A DNA stretch of 64,000 nt from Streptomyces sp. A2-16 (GTDB lineage: Bacteria; Actinomycetota; Actinomycetes; Streptomycetales; Streptomycetaceae), in contig NZ_CP063808.1 of NCBI RefSeq assembly GCF_018128905.1, forward strand, positions 3,286,001 through 3,350,000, written 5' to 3'. Positions 18,108 to 26,532 of the stretch are shown piece after piece. Below the pieces are notes generated by a model. That model made no database searches. It was given only the letters and a program-made list of their open reading frames with translations, and was not told where the DNA came from. Made by a program: the position numbers and the translations under genes. The first letter of the stretch is position 1. The number at the start of each line of letters is the position of its first letter.

Positions 18108-19328
18108 TCAGTGGGCCACGGCTGCTGCGCCGTGTTCGTCGATCAGCGCGCCCGTCGTGAAGCGGTCGAGGGCGAAGGGAGCGTTCAGCGGATGCGGTTC
18201 GCCCGTGGCGACGGTGTGCGCGAAGGTCCAGCCGGCCGCCGGAGTGGCCTTGAAACCGCCGGTGCCCCAGCCGCAGTTGACGTACAGACCCGCCACCGGG
18301 GTGCTGCCGATGATCGGCGAGGCGTCCGGAGTGACGTCGACGATGCCGCCCCAGGTCCGCAGCACGTGCGCCCGGGCGAAGATCGGGAACAGCTCCACCG
18401 CGGCGGCCATCTGCTGCTCGATCACATGGAAGGAGCCGCGCTGGCCGTAGCCGTTGTACGAGTCGACGCCCGCGCCCATCACCAGCTCGCCCTTGTGGGC
18501 CTGGGAGACGTAGACGTGCACATGGTTCGACATGACGACCGTCGGATGCACCGGCTCGTGCAGTTCGGAGACCAGGGCCTGGAGCGGGTGGGACTGCACC
18601 GGCAGCCGTACGCCCGCCCGCTCGGCCAGCACGCTGCTGTGCCCGGCGGCGGCGAGTCCGACCCGGCCGGCGTGGATGCGGCCGCGGTTGGTGTCGACGC
18701 CCACCACCCGGTCGCCGTCCTTGAGGAAGCCGGTGACCTCGCAGCCCTGGATGAGGTCCACGCCCAGCTCGTCGGCGCGGCGGGCCAGTGCCCAGGCGAC
18801 GTGGTCGTGCTTGGCGATGCCGGCCCGGGGCTGGAAGGTGGCGCCGAGCACCGGGTACCGGGTGCGGGAGGACACGTTGAGGATGGGGCAGACCTTGGCG
18901 ACCTCGTCGGGCTCCAGCCACTCGGCGTCGACGCCGTTGAGCCGGTTGGCGTTCACTCGGCGCACGCCCTCACGGACGTCCTGGAGGGTGTGCGCGAGGT
19001 TGAGGACGCCCCGCTGGCTGAACAGGAAGTCGTAGTCCAGTTCCTCCGGCAGGCCCTCCCACAGCTTCAGGGCGTGCTCGTAGATCGCCGCGCTCTCGTC
19101 CCACAGGTAGTTGGAGCGGATGATCGTGGTGTTGCGGGCCATGTTGCCGCCCGCGAGCCAGCCCTTCTCCAGGACGGCCACGTTGGTGATGCCGTGGTTC
19201 TTGGCGAGGTAGTAGGCGGTCGCGAGGCCGTGGCCGCCCGCGCCGACGATGACGACGTCGTACGACCGCTTCGGGTCGGGGTTGCGCCAGAGGAAGTCCG
19301 GGTGCTCCGGCAGGGCTTCGGCGGTCAT
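18108..19328 (-). CDS. soxB: Sarcosine oxidase beta subunit (FAD-dependent)
   Basis: 406 residues. The N-terminal FAD dinucleotide-binding motif [39 protein letters not shown] and [21 protein letters not shown] match the DAO-type oxidase subunit that binds FAD and FMN and oxidises sarcosine. A histidine follows the FAD motif, as usual for covalent FMN attachment in this family. Its ATG overlaps the stop of glyA by 4 bp. Confidence 0.95.
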   Translation of the reverse strand: MTAEALPEHPDFLWRNPDPKRSYDVVIVGAGGHGLATAYYLAKNHGITNVAVLEKGWLAGGNMARNTTIIRSNYLWDESAAIYEHALKLWEGLPEELDYDFLFSQRGVLNLAHTLQDVREGVRRVNANRLNGVDAEWLEPDEVAKVCPILNVSSRTRYPVLGATFQPRAGIAKHDHVAWALARRADELGVDLIQGCEVTGFLKDGDRVVGVDTNRGRIHAGRVGLAAAGHSSVLAERAGVRLPVQSHPLQALVSELHEPVHPTVVMSNHVHVYVSQAHKGELVMGAGVDSYNGYGQRGSFHVIEQQMAAAVELFPIFARAHVLRTWGGIVDVTPDASPIIGSTPVAGLYVNCGWGTGGFKATPAAGWTFAHTVATGEPHPLNAPFALDRFTTGALIDEHGAAAVAH

Positions 19329-20629
19329 GCCGCGTCTCCGTCGAGGTGGGGGTAGAGGGGGAAGGCGGCGGCGAGCTTCTCGACCCGGGCGCGCAGTTCG
19401 TCCTCGGGGCGTTCGCCCTTCAGGGACTCGGCGAGGATGTCGGCGACCTCGCGGAACTCCGTCTCGCCGAAGCCGCGGGTGGCCAGGGCGGGCGTTCCGA
19501 TCCGCAGACCGGACGACACCATCGGCGGGCGCGGGTCGAACGGCACGGCGTTGCGGTTGACGGTGATGCCGATGCGGTGCAGCCGGTCCTCGGCCTGCTT
19601 CCCGTCGAGCTCGGAGTTCCTCAGGTCGACGAGGATCAGATGGACCTCGGTGCCGCCGGTCAGGACGGTGATCCCGGCCTCGGCCACGTCGTCGGCCAGC
19701 AGTCGGCCGGCGAGGATCTTCGCGCCCCTGAGGGTGCGCCGCTGGCGTTCCTTGAACTCCTCGCCCGCCGCCACCTTGAAGGCCACCGCCTTCGCCGCGA
19801 TCACATGCTCCAGCGGGCCGCCCTGCTGGCCCGGGAACACGGCCGAGTTGATCTTCTTGGCCAGGTCGGCGCGGCTGAGGACGACACCGCCGCGCGGACC
19901 GCCCAGGGTCTTGTGGGTGGTCGTCGTGACGACGTCGGCGTACGGCACCGGGCTCGGGTGCAGGCCCGCGGCCACCAGTCCCGCGAAGTGCGCCATGTCC
20001 ACCATCAGATACGCGCCCACCGCGTCGGCGATCCGCCGGAACCCGGCGAAGTCCAGCTGCCGGGGGTAGGCCGACCAGCCCGCGACGATCATCTTCGGCC
20101 GGTGCTCGAGGGCGAGCCGCTCCACCTCGTCCATGTCGACGCGCAGGTCGGACTCGCGCACGTGGTACGGCACGACGTCGTACAGCTTGCCCGAGTAGTT
20201 GAGGCGCATGCCGTGGGTCAGATGACCGCCGTGCGCGAGGTCGAGGCCGAGGATGGTGTCGCCGGGCTTCAGCAGGGCGAACATCGCGGCCGCGTTGGCC
20301 TGGGCGCCCGAGTGCGGCTGGACGTTCGCGGCCTCGGCGCCGAAGAGTTCCTTCACCCGTGCGATGGCCAACTGCTCGACCACGTCGACGTGTTCGCAGC
20401 CGCCGTAGTAGCGGCGGCCGGGGTAGCCCTCGGCGTACTTGTTGGTCAGAACCGAGCCCTGGGCCTCCATCACGGCGGCCGGGGCGAAGTTCTCCGAGGC
20501 GATCATCTCCAGCGTGGACTGCTGGCGGTGCAGCTCGGCGGCGACCGCGTCGGCGACCTCCGGGTCGAGTGCGCGGAGGGGGAGGGAGAGCGGCGAGGTG
20601 GGCGTGGTGAGCGACGTACTCGTTGCCAT
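19325..20629 (-). CDS. glyA: Serine hydroxymethyltransferase of the sarcosine operon
   Basis: 434 residues. PLP-enzyme motifs are complete: [53 protein letters not shown] and the Schiff-base lysine in [14 protein letters not shown]. It interconverts glycine and serine using the methylene-tetrahydrofolate produced by sarcosine oxidase. First gene of the operon; a GntR regulator is divergent and a palindromic operator sits in the shared region. Clustering with sox implies a dedicated catabolic copy beside a housekeeping glyA elsewhere. Confidence 0.96.
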   Translation of the reverse strand: MATSTSLTTPTSPLSLPLRALDPEVADAVAAELHRQQSTLEMIASENFAPAAVMEAQGSVLTNKYAEGYPGRRYYGGCEHVDVVEQLAIARVKELFGAEAANVQPHSGAQANAAAMFALLKPGDTILGLDLAHGGHLTHGMRLNYSGKLYDVVPYHVRESDLRVDMDEVERLALEHRPKMIVAGWSAYPRQLDFAGFRRIADAVGAYLMVDMAHFAGLVAAGLHPSPVPYADVVTTTTHKTLGGPRGGVVLSRADLAKKINSAVFPGQQGGPLEHVIAAKAVAFKVAAGEEFKERQRRTLRGAKILAGRLLADDVAEAGITVLTGGTEVHLILVDLRNSELDGKQAEDRLHRIGITVNRNAVPFDPRPPMVSSGLRIGTPALATRGFGETEFREVADILAESLKGERPEDELRARVEKLAAAFPLYPHLDGDAA

Positions 20630-20663
20630 CGGTGCACCGTCCTGAGAGCCAGCTAATGGGCAA

Positions 20664-20675
20664 CTGATATATCAG
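20664..20675. promoter_or_regulatory. GntR operator palindrome between glyA and gntR
   Basis: The perfect palindrome CTGATATATCAG contains TGATATATCA, a classic operator core of FadR-subfamily GntR regulators. It is 34 bp before glyA and 49 bp before the regulator, so it can control both directions. A TAAGGT -10 for the regulator lies at 20684-20689. Confidence 0.75.
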
Positions 20676-20724
20676 CCTGTGCGGTAAGGTATGGGAGCTC
20701 GCCGCACAGGTCAAGGGGGCATCC

Positions 20725-21384
20725 ATGCAGCAGGTCGCGACCGAGGTCGAGGAGCTGTCGCTCGCCGAGCGTGCGTACCGCGCCATCCGGGACCGGCTCG
20801 TCATGCTGGAGATCCGCCCCGGCGCGCCGATCAACGAGGAGCAGCTGGGCCAGTCCCTCGGCGTCGGCCGCACACCGGTGCGCGAGGCGCTCAAGCGGCT
20901 CCAGTACGAGCGCCTGATCACGACCTACCCCCGGCGCGGCACCTTCGCCACCGAGGTCAACATCACCGACCTGGCCCATATCTCCGAGGTGCGCCAGGAA
21001 CTGGAACCCCTGGCGGCGGCGCAGGCCGCGCGGCGCGCCACGGGCGTCGACCGGGCCGGCCTCACCGACCTGCTGGCGGAACTGGAGAGCGTGGGGACCT
21101 CCGGGCGGGACGCCGCCGACCTGATGCGCCTGGACCTGCGGGTCCACCGTGCCATCTACACCGCCACGCACAACCCGTACCTGGAGGACACCCTCGTCCG
21201 CCACGACAACCTGGCCACCCGCATCTGGTGCCTGTTCGTGGACCGGCTGGCCGACATGGCCGGCCATGTCGAGGAGCACGGGCCGCTGATCGCGGCGATC
21301 GTCGCCGGCGAGGCCGAGACGGCGGCACGGCTGGCCCGCAGCCATGTCGAGCACTTCGAGCGGGCCATTCGCGAGGCGATCTGA
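20725..21384 (+). CDS. GntR-family (FCD domain) regulator of the glyA-sox operon
   Basis: 219 residues. The N-terminal winged helix ([40 protein letters not shown]) is followed by an all-helical FCD ligand domain with metal-type residues ([18 protein letters not shown]...H). It is divergent from glyA-soxBDAG across the palindrome. The inducer may be sarcosine or a related N-methyl compound; this is inferred from context only. Confidence 0.92.
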   Translation: MQQVATEVEELSLAERAYRAIRDRLVMLEIRPGAPINEEQLGQSLGVGRTPVREALKRLQYERLITTYPRRGTFATEVNITDLAHISEVRQELEPLAAAQAARRATGVDRAGLTDLLAELESVGTSGRDAADLMRLDLRVHRAIYTATHNPYLEDTLVRHDNLATRIWCLFVDRLADMAGHVEEHGPLIAAIVAGEAETAARLARSHVEHFERAIREAI

Positions 21385-21441
21385 GACACGGCCGCGCGCC
21401 GCGCCACGGACCTGCGCCGTCGCAGCCCCGGCGCCGAGGCC

Positions 21442-21741
21442 TTGCCACCCCCGCGTTCCCGGGGTGCGCCGCGGAGCCCTGCGGGGACACGGCGTACGTC
21501 GTCACCGACGCCTACGCGGACCGTCTTCGGCGCGACCGGCTCGGGCGTCCCCGACCGCGCCCGCGGCGACGGCCTCACCTTCCTCGACGTGCTCCGGGCA
21601 CAGGCGCCCTTCGCGTCCTCGGGAGTCTTCGTGCAGGCGGTGCGCGCCCTCGCCGGCACCTGGGTCGCCGCAGGGCTGTTGAGCGACGCCGAACGGGACC
21701 GGGTGATCACCGCCGCGCAGAACCCGGACCTCAGGCGCTGA
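21442..21741 (+). pseudogene. Remnant of a frameshifted gene, function not recognised
   Basis: The 346 bp between gntR and the GH43 gene hold two stretches of protein-like sequence in different frames. TAYVVTDAYADRLRRDRLG (about 21490-21546) is followed in another frame by TFLDVLRAQAPFASSGVFVQ onward to NPDLRR and the stop at 21739-21741. The second part resembles a short C-terminal helical tail of an enzyme, possibly a methyltransferase. No good start or ribosome site is seen. I read it as a decayed 3' fragment. Confidence 0.35.
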
Positions 21742-22759
21742 CCCCGTCACCGTCGAGCTCGGTGCATTGCCGCACCACCAGCAGTTCGTCGCCCTCGATC
21801 CGCATCTCGTACAGTTTCCCGCGCGCGTTCTCGAAGGGGCGGTGCAGCACCATCATCAGCCGGCCGTCGAAGGCCCGGAACAGCATCCCGTGCCCGCTGT
21901 CGTCCCGGACCAGCGGCCGGCGCTGCTCCCAGGGGCCGGTCAGCTCACCGGACCTGGAGACGGCGTAGGTCTGCACGTAACCGCCGCTGACGGTGCCGTC
22001 CGGACCGGCCGTGTCCTTCTCGTACGTCGACCACAGCATGATCAGGGCGCCGTCGGGGGCGCGGTGGAGCTGGGGGCCGTCGGTGACGTAGGGCGCGAGC
22101 TGGTGCGGTACGCCCGCGGGGATCTGCTCGCCGAGCCAGAACGCGTCCGAGCCCTTGAACAGGAAGGCGGGCTCGCCGACCGTCCCGGTCAGGTCAGGAG
22201 CGAGCCGGACGGCCTCCATCGTCCCGTCGACGGTCTGCAGCCACTCGTGCGCGTACACCATCCAGGGCTGCCCGTCCGGATCGACGTGGAGCGTGCCGTC
22301 GAGGGTCATGAGGTGCGCCGGTGGGGTGGGGCCGGTCGGGTCGACGGCGGTGAAGGGGCCCAGCAGGGAGTCGGAGACGGCGGTGATCGTGCCGCGCGCG
22401 TGGTTGGGCAACGGGAAGGGCGTGCCCCACCGCCCGGCGGGCGGCACGGGCAGCTTCCGGTTCTCGTCGTGCAGGGTGGTGAACAGGTAGTACCGGCCGC
22501 CCCACGCGTGCACCTCCGGCGCCCACCCGCCGTCCCGCGCCCAGATCCCCTCCTGCTCGTCCGTCCGGAACACCACCACCGGCCGGGCCCAGTCCCGCAG
22601 GTCCCGGCTGCGGTAGACCATCGTCCCGACGCCCTCCACACCCGACACGGACGGCTCGTTGGACGTGTACAGGAAGTAGGTCCGTGTCGCCTCGTCGGCG
22701 ACGACGAAGGGATCGTGCAACGGCATGTCGGGCAGCCGCAGGGGCTCGGTGTCGGTCAC
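21731..22759 (-). CDS. Glycoside hydrolase family 43-like enzyme
   Basis: 342 residues from GTG 22759, no signal peptide. Five-bladed propeller features: LHDPFVVADEATRTYFLYTS (base Asp), WAPEVHAWGGRYYLF (WAPEV, Asp/Glu of the family) and LDGTLHVDPDGQPWMVYAHEW. GH43 members are arabinosidases and xylosidases acting on pentose oligomers. A cytoplasmic form suggests action on imported oligosaccharides. Neighbours give no transporter. Its 3' end overlaps the gene remnant by 11 bp. Confidence 0.88.
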   Translation of the reverse strand: MTDTEPLRLPDMPLHDPFVVADEATRTYFLYTSNEPSVSGVEGVGTMVYRSRDLRDWARPVVVFRTDEQEGIWARDGGWAPEVHAWGGRYYLFTTLHDENRKLPVPPAGRWGTPFPLPNHARGTITAVSDSLLGPFTAVDPTGPTPPAHLMTLDGTLHVDPDGQPWMVYAHEWLQTVDGTMEAVRLAPDLTGTVGEPAFLFKGSDAFWLGEQIPAGVPHQLAPYVTDGPQLHRAPDGALIMLWSTYEKDTAGPDGTVSGGYVQTYAVSRSGELTGPWEQRRPLVRDDSGHGMLFRAFDGRLMMVLHRPFENARGKLYEMRIEGDELLVVRQCTELDGDGVSA

Positions 22760-22802
22760 CGCTGCACGATACGTGGACGACGAACTGCTGCCGGAGCGGC
22801 GG

Positions 22803-23099
22803 TCACTGCACCTGGAGGCGGACCGTCATCTCCACCCGTACGTCGTCGCCCGCACCCAGCCCCTCCGGCCTTCGCACCGCGTTCTTGAGCGGCAGCAGAT
22901 AGCCGCCGTCCTTGGGGAACAGCGAGGTGGTGAAGACGATCTCGCCGATGCGTGCCTCGACCGGGATCACGCCCCAGCCGTACGTGGCCATCCGGGCCAC
23001 CTCGCCGATGTCGGCGGACTCCTGGTCGGGGACCGGCACGAAGTAGTACGGCGCAGGGCCGCGCCATTCGATCACCCGGCCGGTGAAGGTGAGCTGCAT
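22803..23099 (-). CDS. DUF1905-domain protein
   Basis: 98 residues: FTGRVIEWRGPAPYYFVPVP, GWGVIPVEARIGE and FPKDGGYLLPLKNAVR, then VRVEMTVRL. This is the compact beta-barrel DUF1905 domain, common in Actinobacteria with no assigned biochemical function. It lies 43 bp upstream of the GH43 gene on the same strand and downstream of a TetR regulator, so the three may form one transcript. Confidence 0.85.
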   Translation of the reverse strand: MQLTFTGRVIEWRGPAPYYFVPVPDQESADIGEVARMATYGWGVIPVEARIGEIVFTTSLFPKDGGYLLPLKNAVRRPEGLGAGDDVRVEMTVRLQVQ

Positions 23100-23147
23100 G
23101 AGACTCCCGTAGCGCCGAAGACGTCAGGGCCCGTCGCACCGATGACG

Positions 23148-23825
23148 TCAGGATCCGTTGTACCGCGCCGCGATGTCCGTCAGATAACCCCGCAGCAGGA
23201 TCTTCGCCTCCTCCAGCAGCGCGGTGTCCCCCTTCGTGTCCCGGCGGAAGGCCTCCTGGGCCAGGGCGTCGGCGGCGAGGATCGCGGCGTGGCAGACGCG
23301 GGCGAGGGTCTCGTCGTCCTCGGCGAGGTCCAGGGCGAGCAGGACGCGACGGATCCCGTCGGCCATCCGGCGCTTGTGCTCGCGGTCCGCCGCCCGGGTC
23401 CGCTCGGTCAGTCCGCTGCCGAACCACAGGGCACGGAAGCCGTGTTCGCTGCGGTAGATCTCGGCGAACGCGTCGATGAGGACGCCGACGGGGTCCTCCC
23501 AGCGCTCGGCGGACGCGGCCTCGACGAACGCGTCCATCGCCGCTTCCAGCTTCGCGAAGTAGCCGGCCGCGAGCGCTTCGATGATCGCCCCGCGATCGGG
23601 CAGGTACTGGTAGAGCGAGCCGACCGACACCCGTGCCTCGGACGCGATCCGGGTCGTGGTGAGCGACTCGACGCCCTCCTCGACCAGAATGCGCTCCGCG
23701 GCCTCGAGCACCCTCGCCAACCGGGCCCGGCTGCGCGCCTGTTGGGGTGTGCGGCGCAGGGAGGCGATCCATGCGGCCGGGTCGGCGCCCGGAGCGGGTT
23801 CAGTCACGGGACGACCTCGGCTCAC
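23148..23825 (-). CDS. TetR-family transcriptional regulator
   Basis: 225 residues from GTG 23825; GTG 23807 (VTEPAPGADPAAW) is an alternative. The HTH region is ILVEEGVESLTTTRIASE then ARVSVGSLYQYLPDRGAII. The C-terminal domain carries SEHGFRALWFGSGL. It is divergent from a class II aldolase-PfkB pair, and an 8-bp-arm dyad in the 74-bp gap is the likely operator. It may regulate the aldolase operon, the downstream DUF1905/GH43 genes, or both. Confidence 0.9.
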   Translation of the reverse strand: MSRGRPVTEPAPGADPAAWIASLRRTPQQARSRARLARVLEAAERILVEEGVESLTTTRIASEARVSVGSLYQYLPDRGAIIEALAAGYFAKLEAAMDAFVEAASAERWEDPVGVLIDAFAEIYRSEHGFRALWFGSGLTERTRAADREHKRRMADGIRRVLLALDLAEDDETLARVCHAAILAADALAQEAFRRDTKGDTALLEEAKILLRGYLTDIAARYNGS

Positions 23826-23854
23826 CCACGTGACGACCTCACTGACGACCTCCG

Positions 23855-23881
23855 AACCTGAACGTGACTTTGTTTCAGGTT
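23855..23881. promoter_or_regulatory. Candidate TetR operator overlapping the aldolase promoter
   Basis: The dyad AACCTGAA-N11-TTCAGGTT has perfect 8-bp arms. The aldolase -10 (TAGGTT, 23882-23887) starts next to it, and the aldolase ATG at 23900 implies a very short or absent 5' leader. Confidence 0.6.
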
Positions 23882-23899
23882 TAGGTTAGCGTCGCGCGC

Positions 23900-24577
23900 A
23901 TGACCGACTCAAGCCCGGTGCTGAGCGAGGAACGGGCCGCCGTGGCCGACGCCTGCCGCCGTCTGGGGGCGGAGGGTCTGCTCATCGGTACGGCGGGCAA
24001 CGTCAGCGTGCGCGTCGAGGACCGGGTGGCGATCACCGCGACCGGCGCGGTCCTCGCCGAACTCACCCCGGACCAGGTGACCGTCGTCGACCTCGACGGG
24101 GAGATCGTGGCCGGCGGCCTGCTGCCCACCTCCGAACTCGACCTCCACCTCGGTGTCTACCGCCGCTACGGCACCACCGCCGTCGTGCACACCCACGCCC
24201 CGATGGCCACCGCCCTCTCCCTCGTCCTCGACGAACTGCCCTGTATCCACTACCAGTTGCTCGCCCTCGGCGGCACCGTCCGAGTCGCTCCGTACGCCAC
24301 CTTCGGCACCCCGCAACTCGCCGAGTCGGTCCTCACCGCACTGGAGGGGCGGGGCGCCGCCCTGATGGCCAACCATGGCGCGGTCACCCACGCCCCGACC
24401 CTCGACAAGGCGGTCGAGCACGCGCTCCTGCTGGAGTGGGCCTGCGGTGTGTACCAGCGAGCGGCCGTCCTCGGGAAGCCGCGTGCCCTCGACGAACAGC
24501 AGCAGATCGCGGTGATCGAGGCCGCCCTCGCCCGCAACTACGGCACCACGCAAACCGCACAGGAGGGAACCCGATGA
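23900..24577 (+). CDS. Class II aldolase (fuculose/rhamnulose-phosphate type)
   Basis: 225 residues. The family's zinc ligands are visible: PTSELDLHLG (Glu), VVHTHAPMA (two His), and NHGAVTHAP (His). GTAGNVSVRV binds phosphate. Such enzymes cleave sugar-1-phosphates such as L-fuculose-1-phosphate into lactaldehyde and dihydroxyacetone phosphate. It is coupled by ATGA to a PfkB sugar kinase, so the two likely act in sequence on an imported sugar. The actual sugar is not evident. Confidence 0.9.
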   Translation: MTDSSPVLSEERAAVADACRRLGAEGLLIGTAGNVSVRVEDRVAITATGAVLAELTPDQVTVVDLDGEIVAGGLLPTSELDLHLGVYRRYGTTAVVHTHAPMATALSLVLDELPCIHYQLLALGGTVRVAPYATFGTPQLAESVLTALEGRGAALMANHGAVTHAPTLDKAVEHALLLEWACGVYQRAAVLGKPRALDEQQQIAVIEAALARNYGTTQTAQEGTR

Positions 24578-25512
24578 AGGCTCAGAACGTCGTCACCATG
24601 GGTGTGCACGTGCTGGACGTGCTGGTCCGGCCGGTCGAGGAGATACCCGAGGGCCAGGGCGCGACGCTGGTCGAGGACATCCGCATGACCGCGGCCGGCA
24701 CGGCCGCCGGCACCGCCCTGACCCTCGCCAAGCTGGGTGCCTCGGTGCGCACCGCCGGCGCGATCGGCACCGACGCGACCGGCGACCTGCTCACCCGGCT
24801 CCTCGACAAGGCGGGGATCGACACCGGCCTGCTCGTCCGCCGCGTCGACACCTCCACCTCCGCGACGGTCCTGCCCATCCGCCCCAACGGTGACCGCCCC
24901 ACGCTCCACCTGCTCGGCGCCAACATCACCTACGGACTCGACGACGTGCCCTGGGACGCGGTCGCCGAGGCGAGCCACCTGCACCTCGGAGGCCCCGAGC
25001 TGATCGGCGCCGACGTCGCCGCACGCATCCTGGCGCACGCCAAGGAGCACGGCGTGGTGACCTCGGTGGACCTCCTCGCCCCGGGCTACCTCGGCACCTT
25101 CGACCAGATCGAACCGCTGCTCCCGCACATCGACTTCCTGCTTCCCAACGACGACCAGGTCCTCGGCTTCAGCGAGGAGGAGGACCTCGTCGCCGGCGCG
25201 AAGAGGTTCCTGGCCGGCGGGGTGGGCCTGGTCGCGGTCACCCGCGGCGGTGACGGCGCCCTCCTGGTCACCGCCGAGGGCACGGAGACGGTCCCCGCCT
25301 TCGCGGTCGACGTCGTCGACACCACCGGCTGCGGCGACGCCTTCTCCGCGGGATTCCTCCGCGGCATGGGCCTGGGCCGCACCCCGCGCGAGGCGGCGAT
25401 CCTCGGCAGCGCAGCGGCGGCACTGGTGGCGCAGGGACTGGGCAGCGACCACGGCGACTTCGACCTGGCGGAGGCCGACGAGTTCTCCATGACGAGCAAG
25501 GTTCGCTCCTGA
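24574..25512 (+). CDS. PfkB-family carbohydrate kinase
   Basis: 312 residues from ATG 24574 with AGGAGGGA upstream. The ribokinase fold: GVHVLDVLVRPVEEIPEGQG, AAGTAAGTALTLAKLGASV, and the ATP/anion-hole motif DTTGCGDAFSAGFLRGMG with the catalytic Asp. It phosphorylates a sugar with ATP; partnership with the class II aldolase points to a keto-sugar. It overlaps the aldolase gene by 4 bp. Confidence 0.92.
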   Translation: MKAQNVVTMGVHVLDVLVRPVEEIPEGQGATLVEDIRMTAAGTAAGTALTLAKLGASVRTAGAIGTDATGDLLTRLLDKAGIDTGLLVRRVDTSTSATVLPIRPNGDRPTLHLLGANITYGLDDVPWDAVAEASHLHLGGPELIGADVAARILAHAKEHGVVTSVDLLAPGYLGTFDQIEPLLPHIDFLLPNDDQVLGFSEEEDLVAGAKRFLAGGVGLVAVTRGGDGALLVTAEGTETVPAFAVDVVDTTGCGDAFSAGFLRGMGLGRTPREAAILGSAAAALVAQGLGSDHGDFDLAEADEFSMTSKVRS

Positions 25513-25623
25513 CCGGCGCACCTGCCGTGCGGTCGGCGAGGAGCGCGGTGGAATGGGCGTGGGGCGCCCGGTGTTGCGGCAGCATCGAGTCAGTACCGCG
25601 CCACCGCACTCCTGGGAGTTCCC

Positions 25624-25953
25624 ATGCCCCGCTCCGAAGCCCGCGTCGCCACCGACCGCCCGCACCGCTACGCCAAGCAGCTCGCCTCGCACCTCGGCCG
25701 CCGCTCCACGACCAGCTGGGACGAGGACAGCGGTGAGGGCAGCCTGCTCTTCCAGAACGGAGGCAAGGGCTCCCTCACCGCCACCGAGGGCGCACTGCTG
25801 CTGACGCTGGAGACGGAGTCCGAGCACCTCGATCTCCTGGAGGGCGTCGTCGGCAGCCACCTGGTCCGCTTCGGCACCAAGGACGAACTCGTCGTCGAGT
25901 GGACCCGGGACGGCGGCACGCCCGGAACGATTCAGCGCAAGGACACCGACTGA
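25624..25953 (+). CDS. DUF2218 protein
   Basis: 109 residues: DRPHRYAKQLASHLGRR, FQNGGKGSLTATEGALLLTLE and LEGVVGSHLVRFGTKDELVVEW are typical of DUF2218, a small family of unknown function, often in Actinobacteria and proteobacteria near siderophore-related or oxidoreductase genes. No such partner is present here. Monocistronic; 9 bp separate it from the convergent NUDIX-like gene. Confidence 0.88.
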   Translation: MPRSEARVATDRPHRYAKQLASHLGRRSTTSWDEDSGEGSLLFQNGGKGSLTATEGALLLTLETESEHLDLLEGVVGSHLVRFGTKDELVVEWTRDGGTPGTIQRKDTD

Positions 25954-25962
25954 CGGACGACC

Positions 25963-26499
25963 TCAGATCGCGCAGCCCACATGGGCCAGCGCCTGCTTGA
26001 GCAGCACCCCGTGACCGCCGGGCATCTCGCTCTCCACCGCCGGGGACAGAGCCTCCTGCGGGCTGAACCACACCAGGTCCAGGGCGTCCTGGCGGGGCCG
26101 GCAGTCGCCGGTCACCGGCACGACGTAGGCGAGCGAGACCGCGTGCTGACGCGGGTCGTGGTACGGAGTGACCCCCTGGGTGGGGAAGTACTCCGCCACC
26201 GTGAACGGCTGCAGGGAGGACGGGATCCGGGGCAGGGCCACCGGTCCCAGGTCCTTCTCCAGGTGGCGCAGCAGCGCGTCCCGGACCCGCTCGTGGTGCA
26301 GAACGCGGCCGGAGACCAGCGTCCGGCTGACCGTTCCGTCGGGTCCGATGCGCAGCAGCAGGCCGACGCTGGTGACTTCGCCGCTGTCGTCGACGCGCAC
26401 GGGCACGGCCTCGACGTACAGGATGGGCATCCGGGCGCGCGCCTGCTCGAGATCGTCGGCGCTCAGCCAGCCGGGCGTGGTATCGGTCAAGTCAGACAT
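25963..26499 (-). CDS. DUF4916 (NUDIX-like) protein
   Basis: 178 residues: GWLSADDLEQARARMPILYV, VGLLLRIGPDGTVSRTLVSG and AVSLAYVVPVTGDC. The NUDIX fold is suggested, but the box is degenerate (HHERVRDALLRHLEKDLGP replaces the usual GX5EX7REUXEEXGU), so pyrophosphatase activity is doubtful. The ATG is preceded at 6 nt by TATGAT, suggesting a leaderless transcript. The family is restricted to Actinobacteria. Confidence 0.8.
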   Translation of the reverse strand: MSDLTDTTPGWLSADDLEQARARMPILYVEAVPVRVDDSGEVTSVGLLLRIGPDGTVSRTLVSGRVLHHERVRDALLRHLEKDLGPVALPRIPSSLQPFTVAEYFPTQGVTPYHDPRQHAVSLAYVVPVTGDCRPRQDALDLVWFSPQEALSPAVESEMPGGHGVLLKQALAHVGCAI

Positions 26500-26505
26500 T
26501 GCTAG

Positions 26506-26511
26506 ATCATA
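26506..26511 (-). promoter_or_regulatory. -10 element of a probable leaderless promoter
   Basis: TATGAT (minus strand) ends 6 nt before the ATG at 26499, so transcription would begin at or within a base of the start codon. The -35 is not clear. Confidence 0.5.
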
Positions 26512-26532
26512 CTTTCCGGGGACGGCGGGCGC

